Shown: positions 53,002 through 63,972 of the stretch, in pieces | How the letters are laid out: each line of letters opens with the position of its first letter | Numbering within the stretch: position 1 is the first letter of the stretch | From: Chelativorans xinjiangensis | GTDB lineage: Bacteria; Pseudomonadota; Alphaproteobacteria; Rhizobiales; Rhizobiaceae | DNA length: 64,000 nucleotides | Direction of reading: 5' to 3' | Assembly: GCF_009812055.1 (NCBI RefSeq) | Contig: NZ_WQNH01000001.1 | Coordinates: forward strand, 310,001 to 374,000 | Notes under the pieces: model-generated | Databases searched by the model: none | Seen by the model: the letters and a program-made list of their open reading frames with translations, nothing else | What the model was told of the DNA's origin: nothing | Made by a program: the position numbers and the translations under genes

Positions 53002-53544
53002 TCAAGCCTCCACTTCCGTCGCGGTACCGAAGGAGCGCTCAAACGAAGCAGTCTGGCGCCGGGCGATGAGCCCGATCGCGCAGAAGAGCAAGACCGTCGA
53101 CACGAACGCGAACCAGACCCAGCCGGAGAACCAGATCACCTGAGGAATCCACAGCGGCGTTTCAAGGGGCGTATTGGCGCGCGAGCCGCGGTCGATGGTT
53201 TTCTCGAGCACCGGCCAGGCCTGCCAGGCGACGACCGACGTGACGGCGGCCGTCGTTGAGATCGCCAGTATGTCGAGCACGCTCCGGCCGGTCGTCGCCA
53301 GGCGCAGGCGCAAGAGATCGATGCGCACATGGGCCAGTTCGAGAAGCGCGAAGGGAAGGCCCCAGCTTGCGACCATCGCCATCACGTAACCGGATATCTC
53401 GTCCGAGCCGCCGAAAGAGCGGCCGAACTGGCGCAGGGTGATATCGACGAGGATGAAGACCACCGTGAGCGCCAGAACGACACCCACGATGAGCGCTATC
53501 AGCCGGTTCAAGCGCCGGAGGGCGTCTACGGTTTTCTCAAACAT
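53002..53544 (-). CDS. TRAP transporter small permease (DctQ type)
   Basis: 180 residues with four helices. VDITLRQFGRSFGGSDEISG and MVASWGLPFALLELAHVRID are the standard DctQ core. The ATG at 53544 has a GGAGGG site at good spacing; the frame is open upstream but has no better start. Confidence 0.9.
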   Translation of the reverse strand: MFEKTVDALRRLNRLIALIVGVVLALTVVFILVDITLRQFGRSFGGSDEISGYVMAMVASWGLPFALLELAHVRIDLLRLRLATTGRSVLDILAISTTAAVTSVVAWQAWPVLEKTIDRGSRANTPLETPLWIPQVIWFSGWVWFAFVSTVLLFCAIGLIARRQTASFERSFGTATEVEA

Positions 53545-53573
53545 ATTTCGCCCTCCGGCCCCGGTTCCACCTA

Positions 53574-54611
53574 TCAGAGCGGGATTTGCACGCCCACGGT
53601 CTCGCCGACGCTCTCGTTCCAGCGCTTTGCCCAGTCGGCGCCGGCACGGTCGGCCCATTCGGGAAGAACGGTTTCCTGCAGGATCGCCCGCGCGGCTTCG
53701 GCATCGGCCTCGGTCGGCTCGACAAGCGTCATGTCGGCCGGCTCTCCAGCCGGGCAGTCGCCGTTGCCGGTAAGGCAAGCAACGTCCGTGGCGAGCGCAC
53801 CGGAGGCCGCTTCCCAGGCCGGTGCCTCGAACTGGCTCTCGATCTGGGTTGAGAGCAACTCCTTCTGCTCGCCTGTAAGCGCTTCCCACTTGTCGAGGTT
53901 GATGGCGGTCACCACCGGGTCCCAACCGCCAAGCGGCAGGGTCATCAAGTGGGAGGAAACCTCCCACCAGCCGGCACTGTAGCCCGAGCCGGCACCGGTA
54001 ACCGCGCAGTCGATCACGCCACGCTCGAGCGCACCTGGAACCTCCGAGAAGTCGACATTGATGCCTTCGGCGCCAAGCGCTTCCAGCAGCTTTGTGGTCA
54101 TGCGACCGGAGCCGCGGATCTTCTTGCCCTTCAGGTCCGCAAGCGAGGACACGGGCTGCTTGCAGAACACCACCTGCGGCGGGTACGGCGCGATTGCCAG
54201 AAGCTTCGCGTTGAAGCGTTCGGTCATGATCTCTTCGACCATGGGGCGGGCCGCCTCGACCATCTTGCGCGCCTCTTCCGCGGTCGTCGCCACCAGGGGC
54301 ACATCCAGACCCTCCAATTCGGGCGCATCCCCGACAGTGTAATCGGCAACCGTCATCCCGACATCGAAGACCCCATCGCCGAGCATCCGATAGACATCCG
54401 CGCCGGCGACGCCCATCTGGTCGAACGTCGTCATGCTGACTTCGAAGTCGCCTGCCGCCGGCAGGGTCTCGGTCCAGAACGGCGCCTCATATTGCTTGTA
54501 GAGCGGCAGGCTGCTCCAGCTTCCCACGACGGAGAGTTCCTCCGCGTTGGCAGCGGCCGCGCCGACGAAGAGCGCCGCGCCGGCCAGAAGTGCGTTGCGA
54601 ATGGTATTCAT
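53574..54611 (-). CDS. TRAP transporter substrate-binding protein (DctP type)
   Basis: 345 residues. Signal peptide about 1-23 (ANA|EELS). Conserved parts are the KIRGSGRMTTKLLEALGAEG segment with the ligand-binding Arg and VPGALERGVIDCAVTGAGSG. Two cysteines near the C-terminus (ACLTGNGDC) could form a disulfide. It lies 24 bp after the DUF1445 gene and heads the transport part of the operon. Confidence 0.9.
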   Translation of the reverse strand: MNTIRNALLAGAALFVGAAAANAEELSVVGSWSSLPLYKQYEAPFWTETLPAAGDFEVSMTTFDQMGVAGADVYRMLGDGVFDVGMTVADYTVGDAPELEGLDVPLVATTAEEARKMVEAARPMVEEIMTERFNAKLLAIAPYPPQVVFCKQPVSSLADLKGKKIRGSGRMTTKLLEALGAEGINVDFSEVPGALERGVIDCAVTGAGSGYSAGWWEVSSHLMTLPLGGWDPVVTAINLDKWEALTGEQKELLSTQIESQFEAPAWEAASGALATDVACLTGNGDCPAGEPADMTLVEPTEADAEAARAILQETVLPEWADRAGADWAKRWNESVGETVGVQIPL

Positions 54612-54635
54612 GGCTCTATCCTCTGTTGGGTTCGC

Positions 54636-55490
54636 TTATCTGTTTATGGCGAGCGCCGCGCCGATGCCGGAAAGACGGTTCTCCGCGGCTTCAGCGGGGA
54701 TGTCCGTCACCAGCATGTGGCCGGGCTCGTGGGTGATGGCGAGGTCGGCGCCACAGGTGCGTATGGCGATCTGCGGTGTGACGCCACAGGCCCAGAACAC
54801 CGGAATGTCGCCTTCCTCCATCACGGGTGTGTCCCCGAAGTCGGGGCGCATGATGTCGGCGATACCGATTTGCGCGGGATCGCCGATGTGAACCGGCGCG
54901 CCATGGGCCAGGCGCTGCCGGGCCGAAAGCAAAATGGCCTGAATGGCATCGGAAGGCTTGAAGGCGCGCATGCTGACGACCAGAGGACCCTTGAAAGGCC
55001 CGGCCGGAACGGTGTCTATCGAAGTCAGATACATCGGCGCGTTGCGCCCGGCATCGATATGGCGCACGGGGATCCCGGCCGACGCCAGGGCTTCCTCGAA
55101 GGAAAATGAGCAGCCGAGCACAAAGGTGACGAGATCCTCGCGCCACACCTCGTTGAGGTCCTCGACGCTCTCGAAGTCGGCGCCGCCGCGAAATACGCGG
55201 TAACGGGGCACGTCGACCCTTATGTCGATGTCGTCGCCAAGGTCCGGCAGCGCCGGCGAGCCGGCCTCGCCGATGCCGATGATGGGGCACGGCTTCTGGT
55301 TCTTCTGGCAAAAGAGGAGGAAATCGGGTGCGAAGGCCTTCGGCAGGATGGCCAGGTTGCCCTGCAGATAGCCGGGCGCCTTTCCCGCCGTGTCGCTCCG
55401 CATGAGGCCTGCACGAACCGCCCGGCGCAAGGCACAGGCCGAACCGAATGTCTGCTGGCCGGCCTTCGATGCCCCGGCCTTTGATGCCAT
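54636..55490 (-). CDS. DUF1445 / putative hydro-lyase family protein
   Basis: 284 residues from the ATG at 55490, which leaves about 20 residues before the conserved region; a start at 55574 would overlap the palindrome and is less likely. The family pattern is clear: LRRAVRAG, TAGKAPGYLQGNLAILPK, FLLFCQKNQKPCPIIGI, TFVLGCSFSFEEAL and FWACGVTPQIAI with ITHEPGHMLVTD. Members are annotated as hydro-lyases or D-glutamate-cyclase-like. In this operon it would process the TRAP substrate alongside the amidase. Confidence 0.88.
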   Translation of the reverse strand: MASKAGASKAGQQTFGSACALRRAVRAGLMRSDTAGKAPGYLQGNLAILPKAFAPDFLLFCQKNQKPCPIIGIGEAGSPALPDLGDDIDIRVDVPRYRVFRGGADFESVEDLNEVWREDLVTFVLGCSFSFEEALASAGIPVRHIDAGRNAPMYLTSIDTVPAGPFKGPLVVSMRAFKPSDAIQAILLSARQRLAHGAPVHIGDPAQIGIADIMRPDFGDTPVMEEGDIPVFWACGVTPQIAIRTCGADLAITHEPGHMLVTDIPAEAAENRLSGIGAALAINR

Positions 55491-55573
55491 TGCCTGGAAA
55501 TGCGTCGACGCCAAAATGTTCTGTCCCCTTCCACTATCTTGAAAAGGGATTCCAAACTTCATTGATCTTGTCA

Positions 55574-55599
55574 ATCGATCATTTTTATAACTTATCGAT
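55574..55599. promoter_or_regulatory. Candidate LysR operator at the head of the TRAP-amidase operon
   Basis: ATCGAT at 55574-55579 and at 55594-55599 frame a 26-bp imperfect palindrome (9 of 13 positions pair), in an AT-rich stretch between the LysR gene's stop and the DUF1445 start. A second GATCATTTTGATC lies next to it, inside the LysR coding end. Confidence 0.45.
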
Positions 55600-55601
55600 C
55601 T

Positions 55602-56504
55602 CTACAACAGATCATTTTGATCGGCTTCCAAGGCCGCTTCGCTGATGATACGGCCCGCCTCACGGTTGCGCTCGGGAAAGTACGCCACCACGAAATTCAG
55701 GTCCTCCGGCGCAGCGCGGGGCTCCACCTCCAGTTGCTGTACGTGATCGGCGGCGCCGAGCTGGTGGGACGTCGCCATGCGGCAGGGCAGAACGCCAATG
55801 CCGAACTGGTCGGCAACGAGATGAAGCACGGTGGAGAGCGACGCCGAACCATGAAGAATGGGCGCATCGCCAACGGACCCGGTGAAGAGCCGCTCAACCT
55901 GCTTGTAAGGCGGCGTCCCCTTGGGAAACGTGACGATGGGGTGGGCAGCCAACTCCGCCAGGGTCAAAGGCGCGGCCGGCGTGGGCAGGCGATCGGAGGC
56001 ATACCAGCCGAGCGCGATGGGCCGCAGCGGCGCCGCCACCACATCCCGCGGTTGCAGGTCCCTGAGGAGGATGGCGACGTCGATCTCGTCCTCCACAAGC
56101 TTGTTGGCAAGCTGCTCGGACGTATCGACGGAGAGCTCGAAACGGACATGGGCATGCTCGCGCCGCAGCCGTTTGAGCATTGCCGTCAGGATCGTATGGA
56201 CAATGGTCTCGGCGACGCCGATGCGCACGGTGCCGTTGAGCCCGCTCGTCTGCGTGATCTCCTGGACGATCCGATCGCGGCTGTGCACGAGACGATCCGC
56301 CTCTTCGAGGAACCGGCGGCCGGCCGGGGAGAGACGAACCTGGCGGCCCACCCGGTCGAACAGCCTGACCCCCAGCCGCTTCTCCAGCGCGGCAATGCGC
56401 GCGGAAATCGCCGACTGCGCCAGGCCGAGCCTTTGCGCGGCCGCACGGAAGCCGCCTGCCCGAACCACCGCATGTACGATCTCGACATCGCGAAAGCCAA
56501 ACAT
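55602..56504 (-). CDS. LysR-family transcriptional regulator
   Basis: 300 residues, complete. HTH at about 4-62 (AAAQRLGLAQSAISARIAAL, EKRLGVRLFDRVGRQVRLSP), then the two-lobed effector domain (RIGVAETIVHTILTAML; FELSVDTSEQLANKL). It is co-directional with and just upstream of the DUF1445-TRAP-DUF2848-amidase operon, and is the likely activator. The inducer is unknown. Confidence 0.92.
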   Translation of the reverse strand: MFGFRDVEIVHAVVRAGGFRAAAQRLGLAQSAISARIAALEKRLGVRLFDRVGRQVRLSPAGRRFLEEADRLVHSRDRIVQEITQTSGLNGTVRIGVAETIVHTILTAMLKRLRREHAHVRFELSVDTSEQLANKLVEDEIDVAILLRDLQPRDVVAAPLRPIALGWYASDRLPTPAAPLTLAELAAHPIVTFPKGTPPYKQVERLFTGSVGDAPILHGSASLSTVLHLVADQFGIGVLPCRMATSHQLGAADHVQQLEVEPRAAPEDLNFVVAYFPERNREAGRIISEAALEADQNDLL

Positions 56505-56594
56505 CTGATACCCGCGTCAGGAAGCCGCCTTCAACCTTGTGGACCAGTTCGCCGCGCAGGACAATCGTCAGGGATCGATCGCCGGTAGGCTCCC

Positions 56595-58387
<1,793 letters not shown>

Positions 58388-58391
<4 letters not shown>

Positions 58392-59290
58392 TCCTCACCC
58401 CTCAGCCGCGGGTCGATGGCATCGCGCAGCCCGTCGCCGAGAAGGTTCAGCGCGAAGACGACAACGAGAATGGCGAGCGACGGAAACAGCGCCAGCCAGA
58501 ACGAATCGAGGATGTTCTCGAACCCCTCGCGGATCATGCCGCCCCACGTGGCCGTCGGCGGGCTGACGCCGAGGCCGATGAAGGCGAGCGAGGCTTCCAC
58601 GCGGATCGCGGTGGCAAGCCACAGCGAGCCCATGACGAGGATCTCCGGCGCGATGTTGGGCAGGATATGGCCGAACATCAGCCTCAGATCGGAATAGCCC
58701 AGCGCCCGGCCCGCCTCGATGAACTCGCGGTTCTTCACCGCGATGGTCGGCGCCCGCGCGATACGGGCGAAGGGCGGCACGGCGGTCAGCGCGATGGCGA
58801 TCACCAGATTGGCGATGGATGGCCCCAGCATGGCGACGACGATCAGGCCGAGGATGAGCGAGGGAAAGGCCAGAAGCACGTCCATCACCTGCATGACGAT
58901 GATATCGGTGCGGCCGCCGTAATAGCCCGCCACCATGCCGATCAGCGTGCCGATCACCATCGCCGAGCCGATGGCGATGAGCCCGATGGCAAGCGAGATG
59001 CGCGCGCCCCACAGGATGCGCGAGAGCGTATCGCGGCCATAGAAGTCCGTACCCAGCCAATGCTCGGCCGAGGGCGGCTTGAGGCGGTAGAGGATGTTCT
59101 GGTCGAGCGGGTCGTAGGGCGCGATCGCCGGCGCCAGGACGGCCAGCAGCACGACGATGAGGAAACCGCCGAGCCCGACCCAGGAGGTCTTGTTGGCGTT
59201 GAACGCCTTGATGAGACCGCCGCCCATGGCAACGGCGGCGCTGCGCAGATAGGCGGCGCGCGAGAGGGGCGCTGTCGCAGCATCGGTCAT
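58388..59290 (-). CDS. Dipeptide-type ABC transporter permease (DppC-like)
   Basis: 300 residues. Landmarks are YDPLDQNILYRLKPPSAEHW with LGTDFYGRDTLSRILWGAR, unique to DppC/OppC, six helices, and the EAA loop FIEAGRALGYSDLRLMFGHILP. It starts in the ATGA overlap with the DppB-like gene at 59287-59290. The frame is open further upstream but that part is shadow of the preceding gene. Confidence 0.93.
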
Positions 59291-60228
59291 GAGTATTTGA
59301 TCCTCGGGTCGATCAGGCCGTAGGTGAGGTCGGTGATCAGGTTCACCAGAACGACGATCAGCGTATAGATCACCATCATCCCTTGCAGCATGGTGTAGTC
59401 GCGCTGGTTGAGCGCGCCGATGATGAGCTTGCCCAGGCCCGGCCGGTTGAAGACGATCTCGGTGAGCACGGAATTGCCGATCAGGATGCCGAGATAAAGG
59501 CCCACCACCGTCACCACCGGGATCAGCGCGTTGCGCAGGCAGTGGCGCCAGATGATGGTGGCGAAGGCCAGCCCCTTGGCATGCGCGGTGCGCACATAAT
59601 CCTGGTTGAGCACTTCCAGCATGGCCGAACGGGAAACGCGGGTGATGTAGGCGGCCATGATGAGGCCGAGGTTGACCGCCGGCAGCGCCAGATCGCGCAG
59701 CCGATCGGAAAGGGTCGTCCCCTGCCCGGAGGAAATGACGGGAAACCAGCGAAGCTGGATGGCGAAGACGATGAGAAGCAGCACCGCCGAGACGAAGGCC
59801 GGGAAAGAGAGCCCCAGAAGCGAGGCCATGCGCGTGATGTAGTCGGGCAGCTTGTTGCGCCTGACCGCCGACCACACGCCGAGCGGAATGCCGACCGCGG
59901 CCCCCAGCACAAGCGACACGAAGGTAAGTTCCAGCGTCGCCGGCAGCACCTTCAGGATCTCCTGGATCACCGGCCGGCCGGAGACCATGGAAACACCCCA
60001 GTCGCCGACCACGACGCCGCCGAGGAACTGAAGATACTGCACATAAAGCGGCTGATCGAGGCCAAGCCGGGCACGCAGCGCGTTAAGCGCCGCCTGGCTC
60101 GCCTGATCGCCGAGAATGGCCATGGCCGGATCGCCGGGCAAAACCCGCACGATGAAGAAGACGATGGTCAACACCGCGAAAAGCGTGATGACGGCGAAAC
60201 CGAGCCGCTTGAGGACGAATGCTGTCAT
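59287..60228 (-). CDS. Dipeptide-type ABC transporter permease (DppB-like)
   Basis: 313 residues. FFIVRVLPGDPAMAILGDQA is the classical DppB/OppB N-terminus, and DYVRTAHAKGLAFATIIWRHCLRNALIP the EAA loop. Six helices. A 243-bp gap with a dispersed repeat separates it from the upstream binding-protein gene. Confidence 0.93.
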   Translation of the reverse strand: MTAFVLKRLGFAVITLFAVLTIVFFIVRVLPGDPAMAILGDQASQAALNALRARLGLDQPLYVQYLQFLGGVVVGDWGVSMVSGRPVIQEILKVLPATLELTFVSLVLGAAVGIPLGVWSAVRRNKLPDYITRMASLLGLSFPAFVSAVLLLIVFAIQLRWFPVISSGQGTTLSDRLRDLALPAVNLGLIMAAYITRVSRSAMLEVLNQDYVRTAHAKGLAFATIIWRHCLRNALIPVVTVVGLYLGILIGNSVLTEIVFNRPGLGKLIIGALNQRDYTMLQGMMVIYTLIVVLVNLITDLTYGLIDPRIKYS

Positions 60229-60341
60229 GGTGTGTTCCGAAGGGGCTTAGGAGGATTGATTGGAGTCAACGGGCAGCCCCCTTTCTTGCGGTTTCTAACA
60301 CTTAGCGCAAGACGCGCTCCGGTTGAGTCAACCCCACCGCC

Positions 60342-60445
60342 GTCATCCCGGCCGAACGAAGTGAGGGCCGGGATCCATTCCGTGACATCGACGTTCCGGA
60401 ATGGGTCCCGGACAGCCTCCGCTTCGCTGCAGCTTCCGGGATGAC
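60342..60445. repeat. Dispersed inverted-repeat element, copy 2
   Basis: It begins GTCATCCCGG and ends CCGGGATGAC. It shares GGGATCCATTCCGTGAC and GGACAGCCTCCGCT with copy 1 (12985-13129). Like copy 1 it lies between an ABC binding-protein gene and the first permease gene. It can fold into a long stem. Confidence 0.8.
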
Positions 60446-60471
60446 GGCACCGGTTTGGCCTGCACCATCCT

Positions 60472-62013
60472 CTATTCGCTAAACCGCGCCGCTTCAGTCA
60501 CCGGCGGGCTCAGGTTGAGCGAGCCGTTGACCTCGACGCCAAGGTCGAGCGTGTCCTTCCACGCCCACAGCTGCAGGCTCTGGACAAGCGGCACCGCGCA
60601 CACCTCGTCCATGATCTTGCGCTGCGCCTCCGCCCACAGTTCGAGCTGCTTCTTATCGTCCGTCTCCACGCGCGCTGCGGTGATCTCCTCGTCGGCCACA
60701 TCGCAGTGCGAGAAGTTCGCGACAGCGGTCGGCTTGCCGACGATGGCATCGGAGTGGAAGAACTGCGACAGATAGACGTCGGCCACCGGGAAGCGGGCCG
60801 CGGCATAGTGGGTGACCTGGCTCAGGTCCTTGCGGATCTGCTCGTGGAAGGTGGCATGCTCCACCGTCTCGATCTCCAGGTTGATGTCGGCCTCGCGCAA
60901 CAATGCCTGCACCGCCTCCATGGTGGTCAGCATGCCGGGCAGCGTCGTGTGGATGGCCTTGATGGTCACCCCGTCGGGATGGCCGGCCTCGGCCAGCAGC
61001 GCCTTCGCCTTCTCCACCGAGAACTCATAGGTCGGCACGTCGCCCGTGTAGCCGAGATTGCCTTCCGGCACCGGCGAGACGGCGGCCAGCGTCACGTCCG
61101 GCCCCTTGAACTCGACCAGGGCGTCGCGGTCGATGGCATGGGCGACGGCGCGGCGCACGCGCACGTCGTCGAGGGGCGGCATCGTCATGTTGAGATGGAT
61201 GACCGACATTTCGCCCGGCGTCATCACCGCCACCTTGGTGCCCGGCACCTCGGAGATGCGCTCCACCCAGGTCTGGTCCTGCTTGCCGTAGATCATGTCG
61301 ATCTCGCCGGACTGGAAGGCGAGGTCGCGCGAGGAATCCGATGGGATGTAGCGGTAGAAGATCTCCTTGATCTGCGGCTCGCCGCGGAAATATTCCGGGT
61401 TCGCCACCAGCTTCACATACTGCTGCGGCTGATACTCCTCGAACATGAAGGGGCCGGTGCCGATCGGCGTGCGCTCGAACTCCGTGCCGAGCGCCTCGAC
61501 AGCGTCTTTGCACACGATGTTGCCCCCGTGATAGGGCACCAACAGGCCGAGCAGGCTCGGCACCGGGTTCTTCAGCTTGATGGTGACCTCATGGTCACCC
61601 GTAGCCTCCACGCTTTCGAAAGCCGCGTAGCCGTCGGCAAAGGCCGAGATGTCGGGATCGGCCGCGCGGTTGAGCGAGAAGACCACGTCTTCGGCATCGA
61701 GCGGACCGTAGTCGCCGTGGCAATCGACATCCTGGCGCAGCGTGAAGGTCCAGGTCAGCCCATCCTCGGAGGAGGTCCAGCTTTCGGCGATGTCGGGCTC
61801 GATATCGGCCGGGTTCGCCTCGCCCGGCTTGATGCGCACCAGGCCGTTGAACATCCAGTGTAGGAGGCCCTTGTCCGGCGTCGATGTCGCCACATGCGGG
61901 TCGAGCTTGCCGGCATCGGCACTGGCCATGCCGACATTCAGCGTCTCACCCGCCGCGTGGGCGCTGCCTGCCATGGCCAGGCTCATGAGTGTTAATCCGA
62001 TCATTTTTCTCAT
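60472..62013 (-). CDS. Dipeptide-type ABC transporter substrate-binding protein
   Basis: 513 residues, SBP_bac_5 family. Signal peptide about 1-20 (AHA|AGET). Landmarks: LHWMFNGLVRIKPGEANPAD, AESWTSSEDGLTWTFTLRQD, DAEDVVFSLNRAAD and VRRAVAHAIDRDALVE. A GAGGTGG site supports the ATG at 62013. It heads the importer on this strand. Confidence 0.92.
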   Translation of the reverse strand: MRKMIGLTLMSLAMAGSAHAAGETLNVGMASADAGKLDPHVATSTPDKGLLHWMFNGLVRIKPGEANPADIEPDIAESWTSSEDGLTWTFTLRQDVDCHGDYGPLDAEDVVFSLNRAADPDISAFADGYAAFESVEATGDHEVTIKLKNPVPSLLGLLVPYHGGNIVCKDAVEALGTEFERTPIGTGPFMFEEYQPQQYVKLVANPEYFRGEPQIKEIFYRYIPSDSSRDLAFQSGEIDMIYGKQDQTWVERISEVPGTKVAVMTPGEMSVIHLNMTMPPLDDVRVRRAVAHAIDRDALVEFKGPDVTLAAVSPVPEGNLGYTGDVPTYEFSVEKAKALLAEAGHPDGVTIKAIHTTLPGMLTTMEAVQALLREADINLEIETVEHATFHEQIRKDLSQVTHYAAARFPVADVYLSQFFHSDAIVGKPTAVANFSHCDVADEEITAARVETDDKKQLELWAEAQRKIMDEVCAVPLVQSLQLWAWKDTLDLGVEVNGSLNLSPPVTEAARFSE

Positions 62014-62064
62014 TGGTTCCACCTCTCTTCCTTGTTGTTGTCCGCACGTGTCGTTGAATGCTCC

Positions 62065-62778
62065 TTAAAGCGTGTCCTCGAGCCGGCAATTGACCAGCAT
62101 TTCGGCGATCGCCGCGCTGTTGGGAAGCGCAATCGCCGTGGCGGCAAGCTCGGCCAGGTCGCCGGGCTCTATCATCTCCTCGCGGCTTACCTTGGTGACG
62201 CCGGCGGTGAGATCGGTGGCGACGAAGCTTGGGCAAAGCGCGGTCGCCCGCACCCCGTGCTCCCAACCGATGCGGCGCGTGCCGTGCGTCAGCGCCATCA
62301 CCGCGTGCTTGGTCATGTTATAGGCGATGTTGTCGTTGCGCACCCGCTTTCCCGAAAGCGAGGCGACGTTGACGATGCGCCCGCTGCCCGCGGCCTTCAG
62401 GTGCGGCAGGCAGGCTCGGGTGAGGAAGAGCGGGCCTTTGACGTTGATCGTCCAGAGCGCGTCGAGATCGGCCTCCTCCCCTTCCTCTATGGAAAATGTG
62501 TTGGTGGTGCCGGCGTTGTTGACCAGCGCATCGAGCCTGCCATATCGCTCCAGCGTCACGGCAAGCCAGGCGGCATGGCTTGCCCGGTCCGCCGCCTCGT
62601 AGCGCGCGCATAAAAGCCGCTCGCCGGAGAGCGGCGCAAGGGCGGCTTCGAGCGCCGCCACGTCCCGCGCCCCGGCGCTCACCGCATAGCCCTTGGCGTG
62701 CAGGGTCTCGGCGATGGCACGGCCGATGCCGCGGCTGGCGCCGGAGATCATGACGACACGGCCTTTCGGATCGAGCAC
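62065..62778 (-). CDS. SDR-family oxidoreductase
   Basis: 237 residues. NAD(P)-binding SGASRGIGRAIAETL, NNAG motif, catalytic VASLSGKRV and Y-x-x-x-K in IAYNMTKHA. The C-terminus is short and lacks the usual VDGG end. It lies between the DAO-like gene (30 bp) and the binding-protein gene (51 bp), so it probably handles a product of the DAO-like enzyme. Confidence 0.88.
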   Translation of the reverse strand: MLDPKGRVVMISGASRGIGRAIAETLHAKGYAVSAGARDVAALEAALAPLSGERLLCARYEAADRASHAAWLAVTLERYGRLDALVNNAGTTNTFSIEEGEEADLDALWTINVKGPLFLTRACLPHLKAAGSGRIVNVASLSGKRVRNDNIAYNMTKHAVMALTHGTRRIGWEHGVRATALCPSFVATDLTAGVTKVSREEMIEPGDLAELAATAIALPNSAAIAEMLVNCRLEDTL

Positions 62779-62808
62779 TTCTAGTCCCTTTCGTTCCTCT
62801 CCATGGTC

Positions 62809-63972
62809 TCAGCCATGCAGCGTGAGTTCGGCTTCCTGCCGGGCGCTCTTCGAAAAGCGGTCGAAGCGGAAAGCCTCCAGTGCCAGCGCCGGCCGGCGCC
62901 CCAAGGCAATGTCGGCGGCGAGCGGTCCCGTGACGGGACCGATGCCGAAGCCGTGGCCGGAGAAACCCGCCGCCACCACCAGATTGTCGCAGCCCGGCGC
63001 CCGGTCGATCACCGGCAGCGCGTCCGGCGTCAGGTCGAGCACGCCGCCCCACACATTCTCCACCTCGGCCTCGGCCAGCGCCGGCAGCACCGCGGTCACC
63101 CTGTCGATGGTTTCCATCACCCGGCGGGCGGTGGGGCGGACAACCGGACCTCTGTCGGTCTCGGAGAGCGCACCCGCCCACACCTCGGCGCCGCTCGTCA
63201 CGCGCAGCCGGCCGGAGACCTCCTGCCGCGCCGCCATGTCCGCATTGGCCACGCCGAGGACGGGCCGCAGCAGCGGCGCGCACGGTGCCGTCCGCACCAC
63301 CGTCACCATCGGCCGGCGCAGCGGGATCTGAAGCCCGAGCGGCTCCAGCACCGCGTTGACGAAGATGCCGGGCGCGGCGAGCACCGCGCCGGCGGCGATG
63401 CGGCGCCGGTCGGTGACGGCCTCGGTGATGCGCCCGCCTTCCGCCTCCAGCCGCAGGATCCGTTCCCCCATGGAAACGCGCGCGCCGAGCCGCTCGGCCC
63501 GGTCGAGAAAGGCCAGAACCGTTGCCACCGGATCGGCATGCCCGTCCGTCGGGCACCACGAAGCCGCAAGCACCGTGGACGACAGGGCCGGCGCCACCTC
63601 GCGCACGGCGGCAAGGTCGGGCAAAAAGGCGAGGTCGAGCCCCGCCGCCTTCTGCTCGGCCACCAGCGCCTTCAGCGTCTCGACTTCCCTCGCGTCGCGC
63701 GCAAGCCTCAGGTTGCCGTGCTGGCGATAGCCGGTGTCGGCCTCCAGCCTGCGGTCGAGCTCCGGCCACAATGCCACGGCCGCCCGCGCGAGCGGCAGTT
63801 CGGCGGCGTGCCGGCCGGACTGCCGCACGCCGGCAAGGGTCCAGCCGGAGGCCATCGCCGCCGGCCCGTAGCGGTCGACGATCTCCACCCGCGCCCCCGC
63901 TTCAGTCAGCGCAAGGGCAGCCGCCGCACCCGTGATGCCGGCACCGATGACGAGGACGTCCGGTGCGCTCAT
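62809..63972 (-). CDS. FAD-dependent oxidoreductase (DAO family)
   Basis: 387 residues. The N-terminal dinucleotide fold VLVIGAGITGAAAALALTEA and EIVDRYGP bind FAD; the C-terminal GCDNLVVAAGFSGHGFGIGP is the DAO/glycine-oxidase/opine-oxidase hallmark, with its N-VWGG-x-LD segment upstream. These enzymes oxidise secondary or primary amines of amino acids. Coupled with a dipeptide-type importer this suggests uptake and oxidation of an N-substituted amino acid or opine. Its ATG overlaps a stop of a gene that continues past the window (ATGA at 63969). Confidence 0.9.
   Translation of the reverse strand: MSAPDVLVIGAGITGAAAALALTEAGARVEIVDRYGPAAMASGWTLAGVRQSGRHAAELPLARAAVALWPELDRRLEADTGYRQHGNLRLARDAREVETLKALVAEQKAAGLDLAFLPDLAAVREVAPALSSTVLAASWCPTDGHADPVATVLAFLDRAERLGARVSMGERILRLEAEGGRITEAVTDRRRIAAGAVLAAPGIFVNAVLEPLGLQIPLRRPMVTVVRTAPCAPLLRPVLGVANADMAARQEVSGRLRVTSGAEVWAGALSETDRGPVVRPTARRVMETIDRVTAVLPALAEAEVENVWGGVLDLTPDALPVIDRAPGCDNLVVAAGFSGHGFGIGPVTGPLAADIALGRRPALALEAFRFDRFSKSARQEAELTLHG

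Noticed and set aside
51850-53259. A 469-codon plus-strand open frame
   Set aside because: Antisense to the TRAP permease genes, with charged shadow composition.
59291-59875. Apparent long N-terminal extension of the DppC-like gene
   Set aside because: This part is an out-of-frame reading of the DppB-like gene; the family start at 59290 is coupled by ATGA overlap.
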